From Candidatus Hungatella pullicola (GTDB taxonomy: Bacteria; Bacillota; Clostridia; Lachnospirales; Lachnospiraceae), in assembly GCA_019114305.1 (NCBI GenBank), contig DXFU01000029.1, positions 1 through 42,765 of the forward strand: DNA of 42,765 bases, read 5' to 3'. The notes below the pieces were generated by a model. The model did no database searches, was not told the DNA's origin, and saw only the letters and a program-made list of their open reading frames with translations. Position 1 is the stretch's first letter. Every line of letters begins with the position of its first letter. Below are positions 24,080-33,049 of the stretch, one piece after another. A program made the position numbers and the translations under genes.

Positions 24080-24507
24080 TACAGCTGTCCCAGAATCATA
24101 AAGGAGATAATCAAGCCGTAAAGACAGACACCTTCTGCCAGACCTGCGAAGATCAGGGATTTACCGAAGACTGAGGAGTCCTCGCTGATAGCTCCCAAGG
24201 CGGCTGAGGCTGCCGCGGATACTGCGATTCCGCCGCCGATTCCAGAAAGGCCCGTAGACAAAGCTGCCGCAATATATCCCAGACCGGCGGAAGATACTGC
24301 TGCTGAAGATTCCTGAGCTGCCTGAGCGGTTCCTGAGAACATGCACACTGCTGAAAAGATCAACGTTCCGAAAAACAAAAATACATTAATTGCAAGGCAC
24401 GTTTTATACCTTTTTCTTGTTTTTGCTCCTGCCGCAAAGGCACCAAAAGGAATTACAATGCTGAGAATCAGGGCAATGGCCAATAATATTTTTACTGTAA
24501 GTGACAT
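24079..24507 (-). CDS. ntpK: V-type ATPase proteolipid subunit K
   Basis: A 142-residue membrane protein with four hydrophobic helices forming the rotor ring. Only the second hairpin is a proper proteolipid: a Gly/Ala-rich helix (GLSGIGGGIAVSAAASAALG) and a helix with the ion-binding Glu125 in GLAEGVCLYG. The first hairpin (residues 1-58) has lost the Gly-rich pattern and has a basic loop (KTRKRYKT). The Gln and Thr ligands used for sodium in E. hirae NtpK are not obvious, so proton coupling is possible, but I cannot decide from sequence alone. It is encoded between subunits I and F. Confidence 0.9.
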   Translation of the reverse strand: MSLTVKILLAIALILSIVIPFGAFAAGAKTRKRYKTCLAINVFLFFGTLIFSAVCMFSGTAQAAQESSAAVSSAGLGYIAAALSTGLSGIGGGIAVSAAASAALGAISEDSSVFGKSLIFAGLAEGVCLYGLIISFMILGQL

Positions 24508-24521
24508 GTTGTGTGTCCTCC

Positions 24522-26486
24522 TTAATTTTTATTGCTTTCTAATATGCCTTCATTTCCATAAGGCTTAAATTCCCGTCCCGTTCCCCGGTAAAAACGGCTG
24601 AATATTTCATAGTACTCCAGTCTTAACACCTGAATACCGACAATCAGCCCCTCCATACCGCAAACAATCAGGTTTCCAAGAACAACTACTGCCCAATTAG
24701 GGTTTCCTGCCTCGGCTCCAGCCAACATCATCACGACCTCCATCATAGCTGCATGACTGACGGCGAAAGCCCCCACCCGTACAAAAGAAAGGGTATTGGA
24801 GAAATAGCTGAGCAGCATCTCAAACAGCTCGAAGAAGCCTTGAACGAAAAACATTCCCTTCTGCTCCGGCATAATCCTGCTTTTCCGTTCCGCCAAAGCC
24901 ATCAGCGGCTCCTTAAAGAAAATCACAAGGAGAGGCAGACCAAACATCACGGCCAGAAGAGCCGTGGCGGGAATGGAATTTCCTGTCATAAACAGTACAA
25001 GAACTCCAAGGACGCTTCCGTAAAATATGAGACCTGCTACGCCGTTTTTATCAAACCAGGCGCTTTCCAGATCTTTGGTACGGATTCCGTTGACAATATT
25101 TAATACCATGGCAGCCACAATAATAACCATTCCAATAGCAATTGCCACCACAAACACCGTGTTCAGCCTTCCAATAAGAGGCAGCGTTGTCATATGACTG
25201 GCTGGTCTGAGCCACAAAGGCTCCAGAATATCTTCAAAACCAAATACACTTCCAAACAGGAATCCAAATACAGTGGAGCAGATTCCGCAGCAGGATATAA
25301 TTGCCGCCAGACTAAGCTTTCTGGTTCTGTAAAGGAACAAGCCCCCAACAAACAGCACAAGCCCCTGTCCCACATCACCGAACATAAAACCAAAAAGTAC
25401 CGAATAGGTAATACCAATTAATATAGTGGGATCCAGTTCTCTGTATGCCGGAATACCGTACATTCGAATAAACATTTCAAAGGGCTGAAACAAACCAGGA
25501 TTTTTCAGCTTAGTTGGAGGAGTGCTTAAAACATTGCCATGTTCGTCCTCCATATAGCAGAAAATCTTATCATCTCCATCCAGTTCCTTTCTCAGAGCAA
25601 CCGCATCCCTTTCTACCATCCAGCCGCAGAGAATATAGAAAGTCTCTGTGCTGTGATGGGTGCAGGCCGCCAGCTTTCTCACGTCAAAATTCCTGGAATA
25701 AGAGGCAAGGCGGGTATAAGCTGCCCGAAGTTTTTCTCTGTTTTCTTCCAAAATTTTTTTCTTTTTCTCTTCCGCTTTTTTTTCTTCTTCTTCCAAGGCA
25801 GTTATTTTCTCATTCAGCTGCCGGACTGCTTCGCTGGGAGTTCCCTCATAGTCATCCGGCACATACAGCCGCTCAAAATGATACGAAGCAAAAATTGCAT
25901 CAATCTTCTTGGAAATTGAGGCGGGTACAAAATACACAATAGACACATAAGCCTCGTCCTCATGGCATTTATAGACAATGGCATCCAGCCGTTCCTCCGC
26001 CTCTCTTTCAAATTGCAGAAAATATTCCTTGGGGAATCTTCCAAAACGATAACGCACGTGGGTAAACTGGAACAGCCTGTGGAACTCAAAATTCAGTTCC
26101 TGGAACGGCATCACTTTTTCTCTGGAAGCCTTCAGTTCCTCCAATTCCCCGGCCGCCTTTTCCATCTGCACCGAGACCTCCTGCACTGCCTCTGACAGTC
26201 TCCGCACCGTATCAATGGCTTCCGGCAGGGACATCTCATTTCCTTTTTGTTTTTCGTCCCCTTTGCCGCCGGAAGTTTGTCCCAATTCTTTTATCAAAGA
26301 TGACGCCAGACGGTATTCTTCCTTGTAAGGATTAATTTCCAGATAAGGCTTTAAATTGGTCACTGTTTTAAGCTCAGACAGTGCGTTTTCCAGCTGTATC
26401 TCATACCGGCTCAGATATTGGCTCATCACCCGGTCAATATCCTCTTTGGGGCCTGTAATACTGATAAATTTCATTCTTTCAATCAT
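24522..26486 (-). CDS. ntpI: V-type ATPase subunit I (membrane stator, a-subunit)
   Basis: 654 residues. The N-terminal half (to about 330) is cytoplasmic with long coiled coils, including a Lys/Glu-rich stretch (EEEEKKAEEKKKKILEEN). The C-terminal half has about seven membrane helices with the typical GITYSVLFGFMFGDVGQGLV and, near the end, SYFSNTLSFVRVGAFAVSHA, which includes the essential Arg. It carries ions past the K ring. The length is normal. An AAAGGGGG site precedes ATG 26486. Confidence 0.94.
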   Translation of the reverse strand: MIERMKFISITGPKEDIDRVMSQYLSRYEIQLENALSELKTVTNLKPYLEINPYKEEYRLASSLIKELGQTSGGKGDEKQKGNEMSLPEAIDTVRRLSEAVQEVSVQMEKAAGELEELKASREKVMPFQELNFEFHRLFQFTHVRYRFGRFPKEYFLQFEREAEERLDAIVYKCHEDEAYVSIVYFVPASISKKIDAIFASYHFERLYVPDDYEGTPSEAVRQLNEKITALEEEEKKAEEKKKKILEENREKLRAAYTRLASYSRNFDVRKLAACTHHSTETFYILCGWMVERDAVALRKELDGDDKIFCYMEDEHGNVLSTPPTKLKNPGLFQPFEMFIRMYGIPAYRELDPTILIGITYSVLFGFMFGDVGQGLVLFVGGLFLYRTRKLSLAAIISCCGICSTVFGFLFGSVFGFEDILEPLWLRPASHMTTLPLIGRLNTVFVVAIAIGMVIIVAAMVLNIVNGIRTKDLESAWFDKNGVAGLIFYGSVLGVLVLFMTGNSIPATALLAVMFGLPLLVIFFKEPLMALAERKSRIMPEQKGMFFVQGFFELFEMLLSYFSNTLSFVRVGAFAVSHAAMMEVVMMLAGAEAGNPNWAVVVLGNLIVCGMEGLIVGIQVLRLEYYEIFSRFYRGTGREFKPYGNEGILESNKN

Positions 26487-26513
26487 AATCCATTCCCCCT
26501 TTCACCTGTTATA

Positions 26514-27563
26514 TCAATGATTGGCAATATATTGGATTATTTCTTTAGAAGGCACCTGGTAGCGGATGCCCTCTATTACAGTAATAATCTTTTTCAGTTC
26601 CGCTTCTTTAAAATAAAGATAAGAATACATGGACGCGATGGAATACGGTTTCTCTTTTTCCAGAGTGGTGTGGAGACGATTTAAAATAAACCGGTATAAA
26701 ATCTCCAAATCCGGCTCATCCTCCATATCGGCCTTTTTCAACATTTTCCCATACCAGGTGTAAGACAGAAGCTGATAAAAATCTTCCGCTGTGGAAGACT
26801 CAATCAGCTTGTTCAGCTGCTCTTTTTTCAACCGGCTCCTAATTGGCACCAGCATTGTTCTGATCTGGTCCGAAACCATGGAGTAATATTTTTTCCCCCG
26901 ATAAATCCATTGTAAATTCAGAATCTCTATTTTAATTCCTAGAGTTTCGCGGATCATTTCCCTGTCCCATTTGGGAATCTTCGCCTTCAGATCTCTCCAG
27001 GTTTTCTTAAAATAGAACAAATCCAAAGCCGTCTCATAAGCAAAAGAATCCTTAACCTCTCTGTCCATAAGAGGCAACAATGCCTGCTCATAAATGGTTC
27101 CTCTCATATAACCTAAGAATTCATCCAAAGAAGCAGATTGGGATATCTGGCCTAAAGGCACATCAGAATGTTCCCTGAAAAACTCGTCATATCGGTAAAG
27201 TCCCAAAGCTTCCGGCTTGTGGGCCGCGGCGTTTCTTAGACATCTTTTTAAAATATCAATCTCAAAATGCATAAAATAAAAATCCAGGAAATATCTTTGT
27301 TTCATGCTGCAGAACTGATACAGCTTGGTATATTCATGAAAAAGGGAGCCTGCCAGCAGCTGCTCAATCACGCCTCTGTGAAGGGAAGCGTCAGAAAGAT
27401 TTTCAAACGTCTGGCTGTAAGCAGGAAAAGTTCTTAAAAACTCCACAGCCTCCGCTACTGTAGGCAGCTCGGCCATCTTTTTATAATCCTCTATAGTCAG
27501 AAGCTTCCCTTCCAGCGCTCTTACCTTGGCAGTAACAGCTCCATAAGATATCAGCCCTTTCAT
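26514..27563 (-). CDS. ntpC: V-type ATPase subunit C (d-like connector)
   Basis: 349 residues of the helical funnel that links the central stalk to the membrane ring. It begins YGAVTAKVRALEGKLLTIED, and later shows FYFMHFEIDILKRCLRNAAA and the C-terminal YLYFKEAELKKIITVIEGIR, all typical of AtpC/NtpC. AGGAG precedes ATG 27563, which lies 3 bp after the G/H stop. The family is somewhat variable, but position and motifs agree. Confidence 0.9.
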   Translation of the reverse strand: MKGLISYGAVTAKVRALEGKLLTIEDYKKMAELPTVAEAVEFLRTFPAYSQTFENLSDASLHRGVIEQLLAGSLFHEYTKLYQFCSMKQRYFLDFYFMHFEIDILKRCLRNAAAHKPEALGLYRYDEFFREHSDVPLGQISQSASLDEFLGYMRGTIYEQALLPLMDREVKDSFAYETALDLFYFKKTWRDLKAKIPKWDREMIRETLGIKIEILNLQWIYRGKKYYSMVSDQIRTMLVPIRSRLKKEQLNKLIESSTAEDFYQLLSYTWYGKMLKKADMEDEPDLEILYRFILNRLHTTLEKEKPYSIASMYSYLYFKEAELKKIITVIEGIRYQVPSKEIIQYIANH

Positions 27564-27566
27564 ATA

Positions 27567-27878
27567 CTACTCTCCTGTCACATGACAAAACATTTCCTGC
27601 AGATACTGTTCTCTGTGTTCCCGGCATTGCTTTTCCAGATCTTCCACTGCCTGCCGCGCCTCTTTTCGCAGTCTTTCCAGCTTCTCATCCATAGCAGCCT
27701 GAAGCTGCTGCTTCTGCCTTTCAATTCTTTCCTCGGTTTCCCGGGCAAGGGCTGTGTCAAATGCCTCCGTATCCTTTTGGATCTGGTCCGCAATCTGTTT
27801 CTTCGCCACATTCCCCTCTTCAATAATGCCGGCGGATGCTTCTTCTATTTCTGAAATTTTGGATATAATCCGGTCCAT
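27567..27878 (-). CDS. V-type ATPase subunit G/H (peripheral stalk coiled coil)
   Basis: 103 residues, almost entirely a charged coiled coil (EIEEASAGIIEEGNVAKKQI and onward), the usual form of the stalk subunit that pairs with subunit E. ATG 27878 has AAGGAGG at good spacing; the frame extends to 27917 without a site and would start inside the promoter. It is the first gene of the operon. Such short coils diverge fast, so the call rests on position and composition. Confidence 0.82.
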   Translation of the reverse strand: MDRIISKISEIEEASAGIIEEGNVAKKQIADQIQKDTEAFDTALARETEERIERQKQQLQAAMDEKLERLRKEARQAVEDLEKQCREHREQYLQEMFCHVTGE

Positions 27879-27912
27879 AGCCTTCCCTCCTTCATTTGAA
27901 GCATTTGCCTCT

Positions 27913-27940
27913 ATCATACACTTTTTATAAAAAAAAACAA
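27913..27940 (-). promoter_or_regulatory. Promoter of the V-type ATPase operon
   Basis: TTGTTT (27940-27935), 16 bp, TATGAT (27918-27913) on the minus strand, about 35 bp before the first gene. A T run lies in the spacer. Confidence 0.55.
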
Positions 27941-28003
27941 GAGTTGACCAAAGATTTTATAATTTTACACCAAATACAAAAAATTTATACACTGGAAATA
28001 ATC

Positions 28004-28032
28004 TTGACAAATACTTCTGATCAACCCATAAT
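28004..28032 (+). promoter_or_regulatory. csoR promoter
   Basis: TTGACA, 17 bp, CATAAT on the plus strand. No GGGGTA-type CsoR site is visible here, in contrast to the next promoter. Confidence 0.7.
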
Positions 28033-28068
28033 GAATTCATTCCCCTTATAGTATAGGAGGTGTTAATA

Positions 28069-28344
28069 TTGAAACAATGTATGGATTCTGAAAATCTTCA
28101 TCGGCGCTTTAAAAAAATCATCGGACAAGTTCAGGCGATTGATCGTATGGTAGACGAAGATGTTCCCTGTGAAGATATTCTTGCCCAGATCAATGCAGCC
28201 AAATCCGCCCTCCACAAGGCCGGACAGGTAGTTCTGGAAGGTCATATTAAACACTGTGTAAGAGACGGAATTGAACACGGGGATGCAGATCAAACCATTG
28301 CCAATTTCACAAAAGCAGTGGAACGTTTTGCAAATATGAAGTAA
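28069..28344 (+). CDS. csoR: CsoR-type copper-sensing repressor
   Basis: 91 residues, all helical, of the CsoR/DUF156 family. The copper(I) ligand set is complete and correctly spaced: Cys34, His59 and Cys63 (C-x24-H-x3-C, as in Mycobacterium tuberculosis CsoR Cys36/His61/Cys65). It should bind DNA as an apo-tetramer and let go on binding Cu(I). TTG 28069 has AGGAGG 8 nt upstream; the GTG at 28060 is part of that site, and the ATG at 28081 is too far away. The metal ATPase gene it most likely controls follows 131 bp downstream and has a perfect inverted-repeat operator. It has its own promoter with no visible operator. Confidence 0.88.
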   Translation: MKQCMDSENLHRRFKKIIGQVQAIDRMVDEDVPCEDILAQINAAKSALHKAGQVVLEGHIKHCVRDGIEHGDADQTIANFTKAVERFANMK

Positions 28345-28395
28345 GCAATAGAAAAAACCACTGCTGCCAAACAACGGGGCAAATAAAAACTGGCC

Positions 28396-28454
28396 TTGAC
28401 AACCAATACCCCTATAGGTATAATCTCTTTCAAAGATACCTATAGGGGTATTGG
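28396..28454 (+). promoter_or_regulatory. Promoter of the metal ATPase with CsoR operator
   Basis: TTGACA (28396-28401), 17 bp, TATAAT (28419-28424): a perfect promoter. Its spacer and -10 hold CCAATACCCCTATAGGTAT (28403-28421), and the exact reverse complement follows at 28436-28454. Each arm contains the TACCCCTATAGG core of CsoR-type sites. Binding would cover both the promoter and the start site. Confidence 0.85.
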
Positions 28455-28475
28455 CATATACGAAGGAGGTTTTGT

Positions 28476-30350
28476 ATGAGAAAACTGGAAGAAATTTTGG
28501 AATGGGGAGGCACAAAACGGGATATTCTCTTCCTGATTCTTTCTGCCGCGGCATTGATTGTCAGTATTTTTGACCTGGTCCCCCTTCCCTTTGATGCCGC
28601 ATGGGTGGCAATTATTTTATGTGGCATTCCTATTATTCTGGAAGCTGTCATTGGTCTTGTGACCTCCTTTGACATTAAGGCGGATGTCTTAGTTTCCCTC
28701 GCTTTGATCGCTTCCGTTATTATTGGGGAGAACTTCGCTGCAGGTGAAGTGGCATTTATTATGCAGCTTGGCGCTCTTTTAGAGGGTCTGACAGTTGCCA
28801 AAGCAAGGGCCGGCATTGAAAAACTGGTTCATCTGACCCCCCGCACAGCCCGGATTATTTCCGGAACAGAGGAAAAAATCATTCCTGCCGAAGAAGTACA
28901 GGTAGGAGATCTTCTTCGTGTGCTTCCCGGAGAAACAGTCCCTGTGGATGGAATCATTATTTCCGGCCAAACATCTGTAAACCAGGCCGTAATGACCGGA
29001 GAATCTCTTCCTGTAGATAAAGGACAGGGGGACAATGTGTCCAGCGGAACGGTCAATCAGTTTGGTGCATTTGATATGAAGGCCTCCAAAGTAGGCGAAG
29101 ACAGTTCCATCCAGCGGATGATCCGCCTTGTACAGTCCGCTGACGCAGGAAAAGCAAAAATTGTCGGACTGGCAGACCGATGGGCCACCTGGATTGTCGT
29201 AATCGCTTTATCCGCTGCAGCTTTAACCGGCTTTATGACTCAGGACATTATCCGTTCCGTAACCATTCTGGTGGTTTTCTGCCCCTGTGCCCTTGTACTG
29301 GCAACACCTACAGCCATTATGGCGTCTATTGGCAATGCCACCAAACACGGATTTCTTGTAAGAGAAGGAGATGCTCTGGAACGGCTGGCCGACATCTCAA
29401 AAATAACCTTTGACAAAACAGGAACCCTCACTTACGGCACCCCCGAGGTAACTGCTGTTCAAAGTATAATTCCTGCCCTTTCCGACAGTCAGCTGTATCG
29501 GCTGGCCGCATCTGCGGAGCTGCGTTCCGAACACCCTCTCGGAAAGGCCGTGGTAAAAGGATACCGTCAGCTAAACAGCGATCCCGTGCCGGAACCGGAG
29601 AATTTTCACCTGCTTCCTGGAAAAGGCGTATTAATTCAGACAGAGCATCAGACTGTCGCAGCCGGCAATCAGACTCTTATGAATCATGAAGGGGCTTTCT
29701 TTCCGGAACAAGGAATGAAGAATGCTGAAAAATATCTGAAGGAGGGCTGTACTGTCATCTATATAGCGTTAAACGGACAGCCGGCTGGATTTCTGGCTCT
29801 TTCAGACACCCTTCGCCCTAATGCTGCTCCTATGATTGAAGATATAAAAAAATCCGGCGTCACACCAGTTCTTCTCACCGGCGACCACGCCAATGCTGCC
29901 GGCCATATTGCAGATTCCCTTTCTATTCAGGAGGTATGTTCCCATTGCCTGCCTGAGGATAAGCTGAATTATATTGACAGCTGCCAAGAGAAAGGGCAGA
30001 AAATCTGCATGATCGGAGACGGTATCAACGATGCACCGGCCCTGAAAAAAGCCTGGGTTGGCATTGCTATGGGAGGAATTGGAAGCGATATCGCCGTGGA
30101 TGCCGCTGACATTGCCCTGGTTAACGACGAAATCCGTGAAATCCCCCATCTTCTCCTTCTCTCCAAGCGGATGATGGTAACGATCAAGTGCAACCTTACT
30201 TTTTCCATGACTTTAAACTTTATCGCCATCATTTTGGCAATGACGGGATTTCTCAATCCGGTTGTGGGAGCCTTGGTACATAATGCAGGATCTGTTTTCG
30301 TAATTATCAATTCAGCTTTTTTGCTGAAATGGAAAGGGAAGAAACAATAG
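28476..30350 (+). CDS. copA: Heavy-metal P1B-type ATPase, probably copper exporting
   Basis: 624 residues with the P1B layout: phosphatase TGES (174-177), metal site CPC (269-271), phosphorylation DKTGT (Asp313), the SEHPLG nucleotide motif, GDGINDAP hinge and about eight membrane helices. There is no N-terminal CxxC metal-binding domain, so it is shorter than standard CopA (about 750-800 residues). The last helix region has HNAGS (from His602) rather than the MxxSS of classical Cu(I) ATPases or the Asp of zinc pumps, so substrate choice from sequence is uncertain. CsoR next door and the operator favour Cu(I) export. A GAAGGAGG site precedes ATG 28476. A shared terminator follows. Confidence 0.9.
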   Translation: MRKLEEILEWGGTKRDILFLILSAAALIVSIFDLVPLPFDAAWVAIILCGIPIILEAVIGLVTSFDIKADVLVSLALIASVIIGENFAAGEVAFIMQLGALLEGLTVAKARAGIEKLVHLTPRTARIISGTEEKIIPAEEVQVGDLLRVLPGETVPVDGIIISGQTSVNQAVMTGESLPVDKGQGDNVSSGTVNQFGAFDMKASKVGEDSSIQRMIRLVQSADAGKAKIVGLADRWATWIVVIALSAAALTGFMTQDIIRSVTILVVFCPCALVLATPTAIMASIGNATKHGFLVREGDALERLADISKITFDKTGTLTYGTPEVTAVQSIIPALSDSQLYRLAASAELRSEHPLGKAVVKGYRQLNSDPVPEPENFHLLPGKGVLIQTEHQTVAAGNQTLMNHEGAFFPEQGMKNAEKYLKEGCTVIYIALNGQPAGFLALSDTLRPNAAPMIEDIKKSGVTPVLLTGDHANAAGHIADSLSIQEVCSHCLPEDKLNYIDSCQEKGQKICMIGDGINDAPALKKAWVGIAMGGIGSDIAVDAADIALVNDEIREIPHLLLLSKRMMVTIKCNLTFSMTLNFIAIILAMTGFLNPVVGALVHNAGSVFVIINSAFLLKWKGKKQ

Positions 30351-30363
30351 GAAAACTATTTAA

Positions 30364-30395
30364 AAAACAAAAAAAGGCGCCAAACACGACGCCTT
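30364..30395. terminator. Terminator between convergent genes
   Basis: AAGGCG (30374-30379) pairs with CGCCTT (30390-30395), extended by flanking bases. The T run is on the minus strand, so it mainly serves the nitrilase-type gene, with possible action on the ATPase transcript. Confidence 0.7.
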
Positions 30396-30398
30396 CTG

Positions 30399-31277
30399 TT
30401 ATTTTCTGTAGTCATCTCGGATAAAGGGCTCCTGAATCTTCTCTTCAATGAGAATATGGTATTTCCCCGGATGACGGTATGCGTTTCCATGTACTTCACT
30501 TCTCCTATATTCCCGAAGCATATCCATGTCAAATCTGGCTATATAAATTCCTTCTTCCTCTCCTGCCTCCAGAATACAAGTATCTCTGGAATCTGTTTCA
30601 TCAGGAACATAGGCCACTCCGTCAAAGGCAGAGGAATGGCCGTTGCAGTCTGGCTGAGACCCAGGATAATTGCAGGTAGCAATTCCTGTCATATTCTCGT
30701 AGGCTCTTGCCCGCAGCTGGGCAAGACGGTTAATCTCCATAGGGCAGGCATTCGGCACTAAAATAATTTCCGCCCCTTTCAGCATCAGTATTCTGGCGCT
30801 CTCCGGAAATTCTCGGTCATAGCAGATCATAGCCCCTATTTTCACAGGTCCTGCTGCCGTATCCAAATTCGCTGCATAAAAGTCATTCCCAGCCGTCAGT
30901 CTGCGCTCCTCTCCAAAATCGCAGGTATGAACTTTGGAATAATCCAAAACTCTCTTTCCATGGCTGTCAAACACAGTTATGGTATCCCTGGGAAGCGGCT
31001 CAAACTGCTCCAGATATGTAATCCCAATGGCCATATCAAGCTCTTTTGCCAGTGAGGCAAATTCCATTACAAATTCCCCATGGGAGGGCACTGCTTCTTC
31101 TTTTAGCTCCTTTATATTCTCGCTTATTTGATATCCGCTGCTCCACATTTCTGGAAACAGAGCTATATGGGCTCCCTGCTCTTTCGCCTTCCTGCAGGCA
31201 GCAATTCCTATTTTAAGATTTTCTTCCTGGCTGTTTCCTGGTTTGATCTGGAGCAAACCTACATTCAATATACTCAT
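30399..31277 (-). CDS. Carbon-nitrogen hydrolase (nitrilase superfamily)
   Basis: 292 residues with the Glu-Lys-Cys triad: Glu43 in LFPEMWSSGY, Lys115 in DYSKVHTCDF and Cys152 in MICYDREFPES. Members cleave amides, nitriles or carbamoyl groups; those with the FPEMWSSGYQ motif are often amidases acting on small metabolites such as omega-amides or N-carbamoyl compounds. The substrate here cannot be determined. GAGGA precedes ATG 31277. It is a single gene with its own terminator, downstream of but separated from the FAD/Rieske gene by another terminator. Confidence 0.9.
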   Translation of the reverse strand: MSILNVGLLQIKPGNSQEENLKIGIAACRKAKEQGAHIALFPEMWSSGYQISENIKELKEEAVPSHGEFVMEFASLAKELDMAIGITYLEQFEPLPRDTITVFDSHGKRVLDYSKVHTCDFGEERRLTAGNDFYAANLDTAAGPVKIGAMICYDREFPESARILMLKGAEIILVPNACPMEINRLAQLRARAYENMTGIATCNYPGSQPDCNGHSSAFDGVAYVPDETDSRDTCILEAGEEEGIYIARFDMDMLREYRRSEVHGNAYRHPGKYHILIEEKIQEPFIRDDYRK

Positions 31278-31361
31278 ACCATCCTCTTTTCCTGATTATT
31301 CTTGAACTCTCTCTTCTGATCATGAATCTACTGAAATTGTAACAGCTTATTTTTGATTTTT

Positions 31362-31411
31362 CTATAAAAATTTCCGCCGGAGGCAAGATTTTTTTCTTAT
31401 CTCCGGTGGAA
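31362..31411 (-). terminator. Terminator after the FAD/Rieske gene
   Basis: TTCCGCCGGAG (31372-31382) pairs with CTCCGGTGGAA (31401-31411), with AAATTTTTATAG following on the minus strand. Confidence 0.7.
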
Positions 31412-31440
31412 TCTTTCTTCTGAAAACAGGCTGCAATGCC

Positions 31441-32754
31441 CTAATGACAGGAATGTTTCTCTTCGTTTAGACCTCTGGAAGAGGGATTATCAATCAGATC
31501 TCCTTTCTCTGTAAAACGAGAGCCGTGGCAGGGGCAGTCCCAGGAGTTTTCCTGAGGATTCCATTTCAGAGCGCATCCCATATGAGGACACCGCTTGGCA
31601 GATGGGGTCAAAAGATTTGTCACTGCCTCAAATATATTGACTCCCAGCTGAAGGTGCAGCATACTTCTTGAGGGCGAAAATACAGAAGCGAATGGATTTT
31701 CGTTCCCTGCAATCATGTCCCTGAGGATTATAGCTGCCGCCATCGATGAGGTCATCCCCCATTTATTAAATCCAGTTGCCACATAGAAATCAGGCGTTCT
31801 TTTGGAATACTGTCCAATATAGGGAATTCCATCCAAAGTAATGCAGTCCTGCGCCGCCCACTGATATGATTTTATAGAGCCGGGATAATACTCTGCCGCC
31901 CATGCATCCAGCTTACTCCAGCCTCCTCCTGTTTTTCCAGTGCGGTGACCTCCTCCTCCCATCAAAAGCAGATCTTTGTAATTCCGGAAGGACAATCCCT
32001 TTTCATCCTGGTCTATATAAATTCCCTTTACATTTCCGGCGTTTTTCAGCCCAATCACATAGGAGCGGTCCTGATACATTTTCAGAAAATAGCTTCCATG
32101 CTTATTATTCATTGGAAAATGAGTTGCTGCAATTATTTTGTCCGCTGTGATTTTTCCCCCATCTGTAACCGCTGTATGAGGAGCCAGCTCCCTTACCCAG
32201 GTGTTTTCGTAAATATTCAGTTCCCTGGCAATTGCTGAGGCAAATTTTAAAGGATGGAACTGTGCCTGGTTTTTGATTTTGACCGCGCCTGCGACAGGAA
32301 AAGGAAGGGGAAGATCTTTGACGAATTCTCCGGGAAATCCAAGCTGATCCAGGGCCTTCAGTTCCTTCTCAATGAGTTCCCTGTCATAAAGCGAATATAC
32401 AAAAGAATCTTTTTCCTCATAATCGCAGTCTATGGTCCGACACAGAGCCTGATATTCCTTAAGAGCCGCACAATTAGCTTCCAGATACATCTTTGCCTTT
32501 TCCGGACCTAAGTGATTCAGCAGTTTATGATAGATCAATCTGTGCTGTAATGTGATTTTTGCTGTTGTATTCTTTGTAGCTCCGCCGCAGATTCTTTCTG
32601 CTTCTGTCAGTACACAGCTGATTCCTGCTTTCTGAAGCATATAAGCGCACAACAGTCCTGCCAATCCTCCGCCAATAATCAGCACATCCGTTTTTGTATC
32701 CTTCTTCAGGCTTTGAAAGCGGGGCAGTTCTGAAGTCTCCGGCCAAATAGACAT
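31441..32754 (-). CDS. FAD-dependent oxidoreductase with C-terminal Rieske domain
   Basis: 437 residues. The N-terminal Rossmann motif GGGLAG (28-33) and the CGGATKNTTAKITLQH segment belong to the DAO-type FAD oxidoreductases. The last 50 residues hold a Rieske [2Fe-2S] site, CPHMGC (Cys389, His391) and CPCHGS (Cys407, His410), with the extra Cys394 and Cys409 that form the usual disulfide. The fusion likely passes electrons between the flavin and the cluster; the substrate is not known. The tail after DNPSS is short and ends in an unusual Glu/His/Cys-rich stretch. GGAGGTGA precedes ATG 32754. A decayed GH1 fragment lies just upstream. Confidence 0.88.
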   Translation of the reverse strand: MSIWPETSELPRFQSLKKDTKTDVLIIGGGLAGLLCAYMLQKAGISCVLTEAERICGGATKNTTAKITLQHRLIYHKLLNHLGPEKAKMYLEANCAALKEYQALCRTIDCDYEEKDSFVYSLYDRELIEKELKALDQLGFPGEFVKDLPLPFPVAGAVKIKNQAQFHPLKFASAIARELNIYENTWVRELAPHTAVTDGGKITADKIIAATHFPMNNKHGSYFLKMYQDRSYVIGLKNAGNVKGIYIDQDEKGLSFRNYKDLLLMGGGGHRTGKTGGGWSKLDAWAAEYYPGSIKSYQWAAQDCITLDGIPYIGQYSKRTPDFYVATGFNKWGMTSSMAAAIILRDMIAGNENPFASVFSPSRSMLHLQLGVNIFEAVTNLLTPSAKRCPHMGCALKWNPQENSWDCPCHGSRFTEKGDLIDNPSSRGLNEEKHSCH

Positions 32755-32823
32755 TCCGCATCACCTCCAAAGCCTAGTATGCGCTGTCCCTGAAAATATA
32801 TTACGATAAAACTTCGTTTTTCT

Positions 32824-32997
<174 letters not shown>

Positions 32998-33049
32998 TTA
33001 AGACGCTTTCAGGTAAGGATGTGGATCCCGTTTTCTTTAAAAAACCGTT

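Noticed and set aside
28060-28068. GTG 28060 as the csoR start
   Set aside because: The GTG overlaps the AGGAGG site itself; TTG 28069 has the right spacing.
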